DNA of 64,000 bases from Thalassovita sp. (lineage in GTDB: Bacteria; Pseudomonadota; Alphaproteobacteria; Rhodobacterales; Rhodobacteraceae), in contig NZ_OY829290.1 in the NCBI RefSeq assembly GCF_963691685.1, positions 3,869,501-3,933,500 of the forward strand. The letters are read 5' to 3'. The translations under genes were made by a program, and so were the position numbers. Below are positions 23,175 through 31,866 of the stretch, piece by piece. Numbering within the stretch: position 1 is the stretch's first letter; each line of letters starts with the position of its first letter. The notes beneath the pieces were generated by a model. It had not been told where the DNA came from and did not search any database. It worked only from the letters and a program-made list of their open reading frames with translations.

Positions 23175-24167
23175 TTAACGACCCGAGCGGCGGCGCCGCG
23201 CAGCGTGAAGAACCTTGAACCGATTATCTCCGCCAATTTCTTTAACATCTAAGAAGAACTCGGCAAGAGATGTTTCATAAGGCAATTGGCGGTTTGCCAC
23301 CAGCCACAGCTGGCCGGACTGCGCAAGATTTCGCGCAGCATTTGCGATAAATGCTTGACCTAATTGGGGTTCTGCCGCGCGGCCGGTGTGAAACGGTGGG
23401 TTCATGATGACCCCATCCAACAGCCGGTCTGAGCGCCATTTGGTGGCATCTGCCCAGTGAAATGCGGCGCGATCATCGCTTAGATTGGCCTTGGCGCAGG
23501 TCAGACTCGCATGGTCTGATTCTACCAAAGAGAGCGTTTTGACGCTGTCCCGGGTCAACAGATTGCGCGACAGGTAGCCCCAGCCAGCGCCCAGATCGGC
23601 CAGGTGTTTGCCCAGCTTCTGCGGCAGCACATCCACCAAAAGGCGGGAGGCGGGATCGATACCGTCAGCGGAAAACACCCCTGGCGCGGTCACAAACCCC
23701 TCTTCGATTTCCTGTTTTGCGGGGGCCTGCCAATCCGCCAGATCTGCGGCACCCAGCCCGGTGGCCCAGAACAGTTTGCCATGGGCCTTCGACAGGACAT
23801 TGGCCACCTCACCGCGCTTGCGCATCTCTTTCAGGAGTGAGTCGACGCCTTCGGTTTTCTGACCATCCACCACCACAGTGGCCACGCCCAGACCTACCGC
23901 CCCGGCAATCATTGCTTTGGCCAGTTTCTTGGCGCGGGGCAGAAAGACAATTGCGGTGTCAAAGGATCCATCGGCCCCTGTCGCCACCTCCCAGCCCTGC
24001 GCGCTCAGCATATCCACATCCGGTTTATAACCGGTGATCAACTGGCAGCGCTCTTTCGGCAGATCGCGCAGATCCAGATCACTGCGGGCGCCAAACACTA
24101 CGATGCGGCCAGACGAAATATCCAGCCCACCGCCATCAAGGGCGAGGGATAAACGCGGGTGGCTCAT
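23175..24167 (-). CDS. RsmC-like rRNA guanine-N2 methyltransferase
   Basis: A 330-residue protein with the two-domain layout of RsmC, which methylates G1207 of 16S rRNA. A degenerate N-terminal methyltransferase-like domain (to about 165) is followed by a catalytic domain with the SAM site HLADLGAGWGYLSRNLL near 194-210, the acidic end of strand 2 in SLVESDHASL, and the target-base motif GVIMNPPFHTG near 257-267. The start chosen is the ATG at 24167; an in-frame upstream extension has no site. The exact target (RsmC or the related RlmG) is not settled. Confidence 0.85.
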   Translation of the reverse strand: MSHPRLSLALDGGGLDISSGRIVVFGARSDLDLRDLPKERCQLITGYKPDVDMLSAQGWEVATGADGSFDTAIVFLPRAKKLAKAMIAGAVGLGVATVVVDGQKTEGVDSLLKEMRKRGEVANVLSKAHGKLFWATGLGAADLADWQAPAKQEIEEGFVTAPGVFSADGIDPASRLLVDVLPQKLGKHLADLGAGWGYLSRNLLTRDSVKTLSLVESDHASLTCAKANLSDDRAAFHWADATKWRSDRLLDGVIMNPPFHTGRAAEPQLGQAFIANAARNLAQSGQLWLVANRQLPYETSLAEFFLDVKEIGGDNRFKVLHAARRRRSGR

Positions 24168-24198
24168 GTCAGGACCTACATGCGTGAACCTGGGCGGT

Positions 24199-24534
24199 TC
24201 ACTCCTTTTCCATGGTGCATTGCAGCGGATGCTGATGGCGACGCGCAAAATCCATCACCTGCGTCACCTTGGTTTCTGCAATCTCGTGGCTGAAGACGCC
24301 CACAACGGCGACGCCTTTCTTATGCACGGTCAGCATGATCTCAAACGCCTGACTGTGGGTCATGCCAAAGAAGCGCTCAAGGATGTGCACCACAAACTCC
24401 ATCGGAGTGTAGTCATCATTGAGCAACATCACCTTGTAGAGTGGCGGGCGCTTGGTCTTCGGCTTGGTCTGCAGAGCGACAGAGCTGTCGCCGCCGAAGT
24501 CATCATCATTGTCGGATGTCATCACAGTTGTCAT
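24199..24534 (-). CDS. clpS: ATP-dependent Clp protease adaptor ClpS
   Basis: A 111-residue adaptor that hands N-degron substrates to ClpAP. The core begins PPLYKVMLLNDDYTPMEFVV, holding the N-end-residue pocket, and continues through MTHSQAFEIMLTVHKKGVAVVG and EIAETKVTQVMDFARRHQHPL to the C-terminal LQCTMEKE, all highly typical. The acidic N-terminal tail (SDNDDDFGGDSS) is variable in the family. The start is uncertain between ATGs at 24552, 24534 and 24522 because none has a good ribosome binding site. clpA is not adjacent in this window. Confidence 0.96.
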   Translation of the reverse strand: MTTVMTSDNDDDFGGDSSVALQTKPKTKRPPLYKVMLLNDDYTPMEFVVHILERFFGMTHSQAFEIMLTVHKKGVAVVGVFSHEIAETKVTQVMDFARRHQHPLQCTMEKE

Positions 24535-24672
24535 CACGGCACAGTCAATCATAAGAAGGGTCTTCGGTTTGAGGCTACTACGCTTTGAACGGTCTATATA
24601 ACCTGTGTTGTAGGTTAGAAAAGAGGTCAGCAGCGCGCAGACCCGCAACTGATATGAAATTGGGGGTGAATT

Positions 24673-25380
24673 TTGGCACAGAAACTCACAACAATTGGTT
24701 TCGACGCCGATGACACGCTTTGGCATAACGAAAGGTTCTTTCGGATCACGCAGGAGCGATTCGCCGATTTGCTGCGCGATCATGCCGACCCTGATCACCT
24801 GAGTGACCGGCTGCTGGCGGCTGAGCGGCGCAATCTGGGGCACTATGGGTTCGGCGTGAAAGGCTTTGTGCTGTCGATGATCGAAACAGCCCTTGAGGTC
24901 ACCGAAAACCGGGTGCCAGGTGCTGTCCTGCGTGAGTTAATCGATGCCGGGCAGGAGATGTTGCAGCACCCGATTGAGCTGTTGCCGCACGCACAAGAGG
25001 CGGTGGAGGCCATTACCGACAGCCACCGCGTTTTGCTGATCACCAAGGGCGATCTGATCGATCAGGAGCGCAAGCTGGCGCAATCAGGCCTAGGCGATCT
25101 GTTTGATGGGGTGGAGATTGTCAGTGACAAAACCCCTGAGGTCTACGCCCGGATCTTTGCCGATCATGGCGACGGTGCGGTGCGGGGGCTGATGGCGGGC
25201 AATTCGATGAAGTCCGATGTTGTGCCGATGGTCGATGCTGGCGGTTGGGGGGTTTACGTGCCCCATGGGGAGGTATGGGAGTTCGAAAAAGCCCCGGCGC
25301 CCGAAACAGCGCCCAAATATGAGGCATTGGACCATCTGGGGCAGCTTGTTTCGCTAATCGATCGGATCGAACAGGGCTAA
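24673..25380 (+). CDS. HAD-superfamily hydrolase
   Basis: A 235-residue haloacid-dehalogenase-like phosphatase. Motif I is GFDADDTLWH (residues 9-18, with the nucleophile and general-acid aspartates), motif II is LLITKG near 118-123, the motif III lysine is in SDKTPEVYARI near 149, and motif IV GLMAGNSMKSDVVP near 174-187. A helical cap lies between motifs I and II. The start is TTG at 24673 with GGGGGTGA upstream; no in-frame ATG precedes motif I. It is divergent from clpS. Substrate unknown. Confidence 0.9.
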   Translation: MAQKLTTIGFDADDTLWHNERFFRITQERFADLLRDHADPDHLSDRLLAAERRNLGHYGFGVKGFVLSMIETALEVTENRVPGAVLRELIDAGQEMLQHPIELLPHAQEAVEAITDSHRVLLITKGDLIDQERKLAQSGLGDLFDGVEIVSDKTPEVYARIFADHGDGAVRGLMAGNSMKSDVVPMVDAGGWGVYVPHGEVWEFEKAPAPETAPKYEALDHLGQLVSLIDRIEQG

Positions 25381-25389
25381 TCCCTTTAC

Positions 25390-25434
25390 ATTCTCACATT
25401 CGGTCGTAATTCTCACAAATGAGAGAATCGACCG
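25390..25434 (+). promoter_or_regulatory. Operator-like repeats before the XRE-cupin gene
   Basis: ATTCTCACA occurs at 25390-25398 and again at 25409-25417, and an inverted GAGAAT at 25423-25428 faces the second copy. CGGTCG at 25401-25406 and CGACCG at 25429-25434 flank it. The array ends 11 bases before the ATG, a good place for self-repression by the XRE protein. Confidence 0.55.
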
Positions 25435-25444
25435 GAATTGAGAC

Positions 25445-25984
25445 ATGGACAGCTTGCTCGCCCAACATTTAACCCGCCTCAGGGCCGAGGCCGGATGGTC
25501 GCTGGACCAATTGGCGCAGGAAACCGGGGTCAGCCGGGCCACATTGGCGCGGGTGGAAAAGGCACAGGTCAGCCCGACAACAGACACCCTGGCCAAGCTG
25601 TGCCGCGCTTACGGCACCTCAATGTCGCGCTTGCTGGCGCTGGTCGAAGATCAGGCCCCGGCGGTGATCCCCGCCGATGATCGCAAGTCTTGGCAGGATG
25701 GCGACACAGGATTCACGCGCAGTGTCATCTCCCCCCCCGGTGCGGATCTGGCGGGGGAATGGCTGGACTGCCATCTGCCAGCGGGGCAGTGCATCAGCTA
25801 TGACGCGCCACCACGGGCCGGACTGGAACATCATCTGCTGTTGCTCAGCGGTCAGCTGACGGTGAGCGTTGAAGGCACGGCGCATAGCCTCAGCCCCGGC
25901 GATTGCCTGCGCTACCGGCTTTATGGCGCGACCCGGTTTGAGACAGGCGCGAGCGCCGCCCATTATCACCTTTTTCTGCTGTGA
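25445..25984 (+). CDS. XRE-family regulator with C-terminal cupin
   Basis: A 179-residue protein with an N-terminal lambda-repressor-type helix-turn-helix (about residues 7-62: LRAEAGWSLDQLAQETGVSR, then TLARVEKAQVSPTTDTLAKL) and a C-terminal cupin barrel (about 105-178, with HHLLLLSGQLTVSVEG and LSPGDCLRY). Such proteins usually repress neighbouring metabolic or efflux genes and bind a small ligand in the cupin. Repeats just upstream suggest self-control. The GNAT gene starts nine bases after this stop and is probably its partner. Confidence 0.9.
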   Translation: MDSLLAQHLTRLRAEAGWSLDQLAQETGVSRATLARVEKAQVSPTTDTLAKLCRAYGTSMSRLLALVEDQAPAVIPADDRKSWQDGDTGFTRSVISPPGADLAGEWLDCHLPAGQCISYDAPPRAGLEHHLLLLSGQLTVSVEGTAHSLSPGDCLRYRLYGATRFETGASAAHYHLFLL

Positions 25985-25993
25985 GAGGATCCG

Positions 25994-26509
25994 ATGATCA
26001 CTGAATGGAGCGCCCATGACATGGCGCTGCGGCTGGACGATCTGGCCGAAATTCTACACGCCTGCGTGACCGATGGCGCCAGCGTCGGCTTTATTCTGCC
26101 CCATACCCAGGCGGAGGCGAAAACCTTCTGGCAGGGGCTGCTGGCAGAGGTCGAGGGCGGTGTGCGGCGTCTGTACGTAGCGCTGGATCAGGGCCAGCCC
26201 GCCGGGGTGGTGACACTGATCACGGCAATGCCCGGCAACCAGCCGCACCGTGGTGAAGTCTCCAAACTGCTGGTGCATCCCGGACACCGCCGCAAGGGGC
26301 TGGCCCGGCAACTAATGCAACATCTTGAGGCGGAGGCCCGCCGGCTTGGCAAGGGGCTGCTGACGCTGGACACCCGCACGGGCGACGCGGCGGAGCCGCT
26401 GTACAGCGCGCTGGGATTTCAGACCGCTGGGGTCATTCCCGGCTACTGTCTGGATGTACATGCAGAACGTTACGATTCGACCACTTACATGTTCAAACGG
26501 CTGGATTAG
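25994..26509 (+). CDS. GNAT-family N-acetyltransferase
   Basis: A 171-residue acetyltransferase fold. The acetyl-CoA pyrophosphate loop is in VHPGHRRKGLARQLMQHLE (near 94-112), preceded by GEVSKLLV, and the C-terminal half has LDTRTGDAAEPLYSALGFQ near 130-148. The substrate is unknown; the closest style is small-molecule acetyltransferases that act on amines or amino acids. A GAGAGGATC ribosome binding site overlaps the end of the XRE-cupin gene, so the two form an operon. Confidence 0.9.
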   Translation: MITEWSAHDMALRLDDLAEILHACVTDGASVGFILPHTQAEAKTFWQGLLAEVEGGVRRLYVALDQGQPAGVVTLITAMPGNQPHRGEVSKLLVHPGHRRKGLARQLMQHLEAEARRLGKGLLTLDTRTGDAAEPLYSALGFQTAGVIPGYCLDVHAERYDSTTYMFKRLD

Positions 26510-26762
26510 GCCCTGATCGGCGGCATACCCGCCGCCTGACCCGGCCATTTTCTGCACCGTATATCCCCGGTAAATCCCCGGCAAATCCCCAGTCTGGCCC
26601 CTGCCCTACCCGCCACCACAAGATCTACCCCAAAGGGTGCCGGGCGGGCGTTTACATACCAAAGCGGTATCATTGCACGCTTTATTCGACGCCCGGCCTG
26701 TGCTAGCGTCGGGGCAACAATAATTGAGGCCAGACCGGAAAACCGGCGGCACTGAGGCAGAC

Positions 26763-28190
26763 ATGGCAGTGATCGAAACCCTCCGACAGGGGCGGCGTGC
26801 TTTTTGTGGCATGCTGATTCTCTCCTTCCTTTGCATCTTCGCAGCCCTTCCGCAGGGTGCGCAGGCTGCACCCTATGCGGCGATGGTGATCGATGCCCGT
26901 GACGGGCGGGTGATCCACACGCGCAACGCCGATACCCGGCTGCATCCGGCCTCACTGACCAAAATGATGACGCTCTACATCGCCTTTGAGGCGGTTGAGA
27001 ATGGCGAAATCTCACTGGACACCAAGGTGCGCATTTCCTCAAAGGCAGCGGCGGAACCGCCGTCCAAGCTGGGGCTGGTGGCCGGTCAGCGCATCAAACT
27101 GCGCTACCTGATCCGTGCGGCGGCGGTGAAATCCGCCAATGACGCGGCAACCGCCATCGGCGAAGCGATTTCAGGGTCCGAGGCGGCCTTTGCCCGTCGG
27201 ATGAACCGCACCGCCAAAGCGCTGGGGATGAGCCGCACCACCTTCAAGAACGCCCATGGCCTGACCGAGAAAGGCCACATGTCCACCGCCCGCGATATGA
27301 CCACGCTGGGGCGGCATATCTTTTATGACTACCCCGACTACTACAATCTGTTCTCCCGTCGTTCGACCCATGCCGGGATCAAAACGGTGAACAACACCAA
27401 CCGCCGCCTGCTGGCCAACTATCGCGGCGCCGATGGGATCAAGACCGGCTACACCCGCGCGGCGGGCTTTAACCTTGTCGCCTCGGCCGAGCGGGGCAGT
27501 GAACGTATCATCGCCACGGTGTTTGGCGGACGCTCCACCGCCACCCGCAACGCCCGGGTGGCCGAGCTGTTGGATATGGGGTTCCAAAAGTCCAAGACCC
27601 GCGTCGCGGTACGCAAACCCGCGCGCCCCGTCTATAGTGCAGAGCCCGGCACCGGCAAGATCATTCGCACGGTCACCACCGTCAAACGCAGCCTGAGGCC
27701 GGTGGCCCGCCCCGGATCTGGCACAGGATCTGGCTCGGAGAAAGCGAAAGATCCGGTGTTGCTGGCGCTGGGAGATGAGATCAATAAAGCCGTTGCCGAA
27801 GCCAATAGCACCAAACGCCCGAAAGCGCGGATGGAGGCCAAGGATGTGGTTCTGGCCAGCACCGACCCCACCGCCAGCCTGGCCGCTGCAGTGGAAGAGA
27901 CGGAAACAACGGATGACGGCCAGGAGGTGGTCAGCCGCCTGTCGACCTCAGGCGGCAATCACTGGGGCATCAACGTTGGCCGCTTCCCCAGCCGCTATGC
28001 GGCGGAACGGATGCTGCTGAAAACCGCGCTGACCGAGATGAGCACACTGGATGGATCGCTGCGCAAAGTGGTGAAACGCAAAAGCGGCTTTGACGCCCAA
28101 TTCATGGGCATGCCGCGCGAAAAAGCCGATCTGGCCTGCCGCCGCCTGCAGGCCCGTCAGGTGACCTGTTTCATGGTTGGGCCGGGGTAA
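26763..28190 (+). CDS. D-alanyl-D-alanine carboxypeptidase with SPOR domain
   Basis: A 475-residue periplasmic low-molecular-weight penicillin-binding protein that trims the terminal D-alanine of peptidoglycan pentapeptides. A signal peptide runs to about residue 37 (ending GAQA-AP). The catalytic serine lies in PASLTKMM (SxxK, near 60-67), SxN in KSANDAA near 122 and the KTG triad in DGIKTGYT near 226. A low-complexity linker follows (about 300-385), then a C-terminal SPOR domain (about 390-475) that binds denuded septal glycan. The start at 26763 replaces an upstream in-frame ATG because the signal peptide begins there. Confidence 0.95.
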   Translation: MAVIETLRQGRRAFCGMLILSFLCIFAALPQGAQAAPYAAMVIDARDGRVIHTRNADTRLHPASLTKMMTLYIAFEAVENGEISLDTKVRISSKAAAEPPSKLGLVAGQRIKLRYLIRAAAVKSANDAATAIGEAISGSEAAFARRMNRTAKALGMSRTTFKNAHGLTEKGHMSTARDMTTLGRHIFYDYPDYYNLFSRRSTHAGIKTVNNTNRRLLANYRGADGIKTGYTRAAGFNLVASAERGSERIIATVFGGRSTATRNARVAELLDMGFQKSKTRVAVRKPARPVYSAEPGTGKIIRTVTTVKRSLRPVARPGSGTGSGSEKAKDPVLLALGDEINKAVAEANSTKRPKARMEAKDVVLASTDPTASLAAAVEETETTDDGQEVVSRLSTSGGNHWGINVGRFPSRYAAERMLLKTALTEMSTLDGSLRKVVKRKSGFDAQFMGMPREKADLACRRLQARQVTCFMVGPG

Positions 28191-28258
28191 GGCCCTCCCC
28201 CCTCACGTTAATCCTGCCTGACCAACTGAAATCGCAACGCAACGCTGCGAAACCTGTT

Positions 28259-28837
28259 TCAGTGCCAGACGGTGACTTGAGGCCTTCCATCAAGTTGAAG
28301 CAGAATGCCCTCCCCATCGTCGACAAACGCGGCCTCGACAATCGTTAGGTTCGCGCCATTGGTGCCCTTCCTCAGACGCCCCGAGAGGTCAAAATGTAAC
28401 AAATACTGGCCCTCGAGGAAGCCCCAATAGTCCCCCGCCCCCAAAATAAGGTGTTGAAAGGGGTTGGAAAAATCCACTAAGGCAAAGAACCATTCTTGGT
28501 TCAACGTAAGGTTTGCGTCATCCGCATAGACGGGATCCACCTGCCCCCAAACTTTTGAATATTGAAACTGCCAAGTTTCTGGATCGTTTTGACTGGCCGC
28601 GCGGATTTTGTCCGCTTCACTACGCCTCCAGACGATCACCCAATGGCTGTTCATTCGAACAATCTCCGGCTCACCCGGGCTGAAATCTGAAACTTTGATG
28701 ACCGGTCGGCTGGCCGCGTGACGTGCGCTTACATCAGCGGACGGAAGGCCCGCGCGCGCAAGGAAGGCGACGCCCAAGATGAGTGAAAGAACCACCGCCG
28801 CCGCGGTCAGGATGTATAGAGTGTCCGGACGTTGCAT
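28259..28837 (-). CDS. Rieske-like membrane protein without cluster ligands
   Basis: A 192-residue protein with an N-terminal transmembrane helix (about 7-27). From memory of the ubiquinol-cytochrome c Rieske subunit, the whole chain fits without large gaps: LPSADV after the helix, IKVSDFSPGEP, WVIVWRRSEADKI, then EWFFALVDFSNPFQ, GDYWGF and FDLSGRLRKG. The ligand boxes CTHLGC and CPCHGS fall on F123-Q128 (FSNPFQ) and E142-L147 (EGQYLL), so every cysteine and histidine ligand is gone; there is no cysteine in the protein. It cannot hold a [2Fe-2S] cluster. The ATG start at 28837 has a poor ribosome binding site; a TTG at 28861 is possible. Role unknown; it lies upstream of dac's end and beside ccoS. 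Confidence 0.75.
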   Translation of the reverse strand: MQRPDTLYILTAAAVVLSLILGVAFLARAGLPSADVSARHAASRPVIKVSDFSPGEPEIVRMNSHWVIVWRRSEADKIRAASQNDPETWQFQYSKVWGQVDPVYADDANLTLNQEWFFALVDFSNPFQHLILGAGDYWGFLEGQYLLHFDLSGRLRKGTNGANLTIVEAAFVDDGEGILLQLDGRPQVTVWH

Positions 28838-29003
28838 TCTGACAGCAGGAACGATCCCCAAATCATCTCATAAAAACTAAATCAAACATTTGGCAACACG
28901 CAGAGGTGCCGCACAAACAGATAGAAGTCTGCTGTGCGCCACCTGTCAACGGACCATGCGCCGCAGGTCACATGCCGCGGGGTTGCTTGTTCAGCCGACC
29001 GCG

Positions 29004-29162
29004 TCAGCTTTTCGGCTTGTCGTCATATTCGGTGCTGAGGATCCGCTGACTGTTGCCGTCGGGATCATCATATTGGTTGCTGCGCACCGTGTAGACAAAG
29101 GCCGCCAGTCCCACGCCGCCCAAAAACAGTGAGATCGGGATCAGATAGGCGAGGATTTCCAT
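29004..29162 (-). CDS. ccoS: cbb3 oxidase assembly protein CcoS
   Basis: A 52-residue single-helix membrane protein: MEILAYLIPISLFLGGVGL then AAFVYTVRSNQYDDPDG, the standard CcoS pattern in which a short helix is followed by the acidic DDPDG segment. It is needed for insertion of haem b and copper into the cbb3 oxidase in Rhodobacter-type systems. It lies 44 bases after ccoI and closes ccoGHIS. Its small size makes it easy to miss. Confidence 0.93.
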   Translation of the reverse strand: MEILAYLIPISLFLGGVGLAAFVYTVRSNQYDDPDGNSQRILSTEYDDKPKS

Positions 29163-29206
29163 AGTGTGTTCCTTTAGATGCGCCGCGACGGGCCGCCCGG
29201 GGGCCG

Positions 29207-31405
29207 TCAGCGCAGCCGCAACGCGTTCAGCGACACTGTAATCGAGCTGGTCGACATCGCCAAGGCCGCCACCAGAGGGGTGGCAAGGCCGATGACAGCG
29301 ATCGGCACAGCGATAACGTTGTAAAGCGTCGCAATTTGAAAGTTCTCGCGGATACGTTTGGTGGCGGACTGCGCCGTGTCCAAAGCATCTGCAATCGGTG
29401 TGAGGTCGCCGCCGAGCAGGACGATATCTGAGGCCACGCGGGCCGCATCCAGTGCTGACGCAGGGGAGATGGAGACATGTGCGGCGCTCAGCGCGGCGGT
29501 GTCATTCAGGCCATCGCCCACCATCAGCACCTTTTTGCCCTGCTGAGTCATATGATCGATACGGGCAGCTTTGTCGGCGGGCAGCGCTTCGGCCATCCAA
29601 TGCTGGATGCCCAGACGATCCGCCAGTGCCTCAACCGCGCCGGAGGTGTCACCGGACATCAGGAGGACCTCCTTGCCCGCGGCCTGCAGATCGCGCACCG
29701 CCTCCGCAGCCCCGGCGCGCAGCCGATCGGTGAAGGTAAAGGGCACGGGCGCCTGCCCCTCAATCGCCAGCCACGCCACGGTCATGGCATTGCTGATCGT
29801 CCCATTGGGCGCGCCAACCCAGGCGCCGCGTCCCAGACGGACCTGTTTGTTGCCCCAACTGGCCTCAGCCCCGTAGCCCGGCACCTCGCGCAGGTCGGTC
29901 AGGGCGGCGGGTTCCACCCCGGCGGCGCGGGCGGCGGCGGAGAGGGATTGTGACAGCGGGTGGGCGGAGCCTTCGGCAAGGCCAAGCGCCACCTGCAGGG
30001 CGGTTGCGTCATGATCGGCGAGGTTTGTCAGCTCAGGGGTGCCTGCGGTCAGCGTGCCGGTTTTGTCAAAGACCACCGTGTCGACCTGCGCCAGACGTTC
30101 CAGCGCGGTGGAATCCTTGATCAGCATCCCCTTGCGGAACAGCCGGCCCGAGGCCGCGGTGGTCACCGCGGGCACTGCAAGACCCAGCGCACAGGGGCAG
30201 GTGATGATCAAAACCGCCGCCGCAATGTTGAGTGAGGTGCGCATGTCACCGGAGTAGATCAGCCAGCCCAGGAAGCTGAGCGCAGATAGGATATGAACCC
30301 CCGGCGCGTAGAGTTTGGCCGCACTGTCCGCCAGCGAGGTGTAGCGTGATCGGCCGGATTCAGCGATCGCCACCAGTTCCGCCATCTGATGCAGCGAGGT
30401 GTCCTTGCCAACTGCAGTGGCGCGCAGGGTCAGGGGGCCGGTCAGGTTGACCTCCCCTGTTGAAACCGTCTGGCCCGCGGTGGCAAAGACCGGCAGCGTT
30501 TCCCCGGTCAGCAGGGAGCGGTCAATTTCAGAGGTACCCTGGGCAATCTCACCGTCGACCGGCATCCGGCCGCCGGGGCGCACTAGGACCAGATCGCCCA
30601 CCTGCACCTCAGACACAGCAACCTGATGTTCCTGCCCGTCGCGCAGCAGGATGGCGCGCGGCACCTCCAGCGCGGCCAGTTCTTCGGCGGCGGATCGGGC
30701 CACTGCGCGGGTGCGGTGATCCAGATAACGGCCCGCCAGCAGGAAGAAGACAAGGGTCAGGGCGGCGTCAAAATAGGCGTGTTCCCCCGACAGCGAGGTT
30801 TCCCAGAGCGAGGTTGCCACCGCCAGCACAATGGCCAGCACAATCGGCACATCCATGTTCAGCCGCCGCGCCCGCAGAGCGGCAAAGGCATTGCGGAAAA
30901 ACGGCTGGCCGGAAAAGACGATGGTCGGCAAGGCAATCGCGGCTGAGATCCAGTGGAACAGATCGCGGGTTGCATCCTCTGCCCCCGACCAGACCGAAAC
31001 CGACAGCAGCATCACATTCATCGAGGCAAAGCCCGCCACCGCAAGGCGCATCAGCAGTTCCCGCCCGGCCTTGTCGGTTTCGGTTGCGCTCAGCGCGCCG
31101 GCGTCCAGCTCATGCGCTTCATAGCCCACACCCTCCAGCGCGGTGATCAGCGGGGTGGCGTCCACCTCGGGATCAGCCTCCACCAAAGCCCGTTTGAGGG
31201 TCAGGTTGACCCGCGCCGAATGCACCCCCGGCACCGCTGCCAATGCTTTCTCCACCGTGGAGATACAGGCCGCACAATGCACGGCAGGCACCGAAAGGGC
31301 CAATCGCGCCTCTTTCGGGGCGGCGCTGGCGGCAATCGCCTCGGCGGAGGGGGCAGCAACACAGGCCGGGCAAGCGGCCACTTGAGGGCGGAGGGCTTCG
31401 GTCAT
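29207..31405 (-). CDS. ccoI: Copper-transporting P1B-ATPase CcoI
   Basis: A 732-residue inner-membrane pump that supplies copper for the CcoN Cu-B centre. Order of parts: a cysteine-rich N-terminus (ACPACVAAP), a heavy-metal-associated domain with HCAACIST near 48, about eight transmembrane helices, the ion-binding TCPCALG near 400, the phosphorylation site FDKTGTLT near 446 and the hinge MVGDGLNDTAALS near 645. It matches FixI/CcoI more than CopA because of its operon. The start lies four bases past the ccoH stop codon, so translation is probably coupled. Confidence 0.97.
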   Translation of the reverse strand: MTEALRPQVAACPACVAAPSAEAIAASAAPKEARLALSVPAVHCAACISTVEKALAAVPGVHSARVNLTLKRALVEADPEVDATPLITALEGVGYEAHELDAGALSATETDKAGRELLMRLAVAGFASMNVMLLSVSVWSGAEDATRDLFHWISAAIALPTIVFSGQPFFRNAFAALRARRLNMDVPIVLAIVLAVATSLWETSLSGEHAYFDAALTLVFFLLAGRYLDHRTRAVARSAAEELAALEVPRAILLRDGQEHQVAVSEVQVGDLVLVRPGGRMPVDGEIAQGTSEIDRSLLTGETLPVFATAGQTVSTGEVNLTGPLTLRATAVGKDTSLHQMAELVAIAESGRSRYTSLADSAAKLYAPGVHILSALSFLGWLIYSGDMRTSLNIAAAVLIITCPCALGLAVPAVTTAASGRLFRKGMLIKDSTALERLAQVDTVVFDKTGTLTAGTPELTNLADHDATALQVALGLAEGSAHPLSQSLSAAARAAGVEPAALTDLREVPGYGAEASWGNKQVRLGRGAWVGAPNGTISNAMTVAWLAIEGQAPVPFTFTDRLRAGAAEAVRDLQAAGKEVLLMSGDTSGAVEALADRLGIQHWMAEALPADKAARIDHMTQQGKKVLMVGDGLNDTAALSAAHVSISPASALDAARVASDIVLLGGDLTPIADALDTAQSATKRIRENFQIATLYNVIAVPIAVIGLATPLVAALAMSTSSITVSLNALRLR

Positions 31406-31409
31406 TGGT

Positions 31410-31865
31410 TTACCTGATCACATCCAGAATAACGCGCTGCACAAATTCGGTGCCGTCCTGCGCTTTGGCCTTCATGCGAATGTTCCAGTTGCCATCATCG
31501 ATGTCCAATCTGGCGACATATGCGGTGCCATCAAACACAAGGTTCGGCTCCAGATCATCGGCCACATGGGTGGCCCGGCCCAGCGTTGCCTGCAGTTCAG
31601 CCACCTCAACCGGGGCCCCATCCGCACCTGTGATGGTCAGGCGCAGCAGACCCGCCTCATGCGTGCCGGCGACAGTCCATCCCAGCGCCTCTTGCGCGGC
31701 TTTGCGTTCATCAAAGTGCTGCGATGCCACGTAGCTGTTTTTCACCTCAAGGCCGGGAAACGTGCTGACGGCGTTGAAGGCAAGTGTCAGGTTCACCGCA
31801 ATGATGGTCCCGAAGGCGACGACAAAAATGAGCAAGACATGTTTGCCGGTCAGTTCCTTGGCCAT
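31410..31865 (-). CDS. ccoH: cbb3 oxidase maturation protein CcoH
   Basis: A 151-residue FixH/CcoH protein with one N-terminal transmembrane helix (HVLLIFVVAFGTIIAVNLTL, about 9-28) and a periplasmic immunoglobulin-like domain with YVASQHFDERKAAQEALGW. It binds CcoN during assembly of cbb3 oxidase. The start at 31865 follows the ccoG stop by one base; an upstream in-frame extension overlaps ccoG and is not used. Second gene of ccoGHIS. Confidence 0.95.
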   Translation of the reverse strand: MAKELTGKHVLLIFVVAFGTIIAVNLTLAFNAVSTFPGLEVKNSYVASQHFDERKAAQEALGWTVAGTHEAGLLRLTITGADGAPVEVAELQATLGRATHVADDLEPNLVFDGTAYVARLDIDDGNWNIRMKAKAQDGTEFVQRVILDVIR

Positions 31866-31866
31866 G

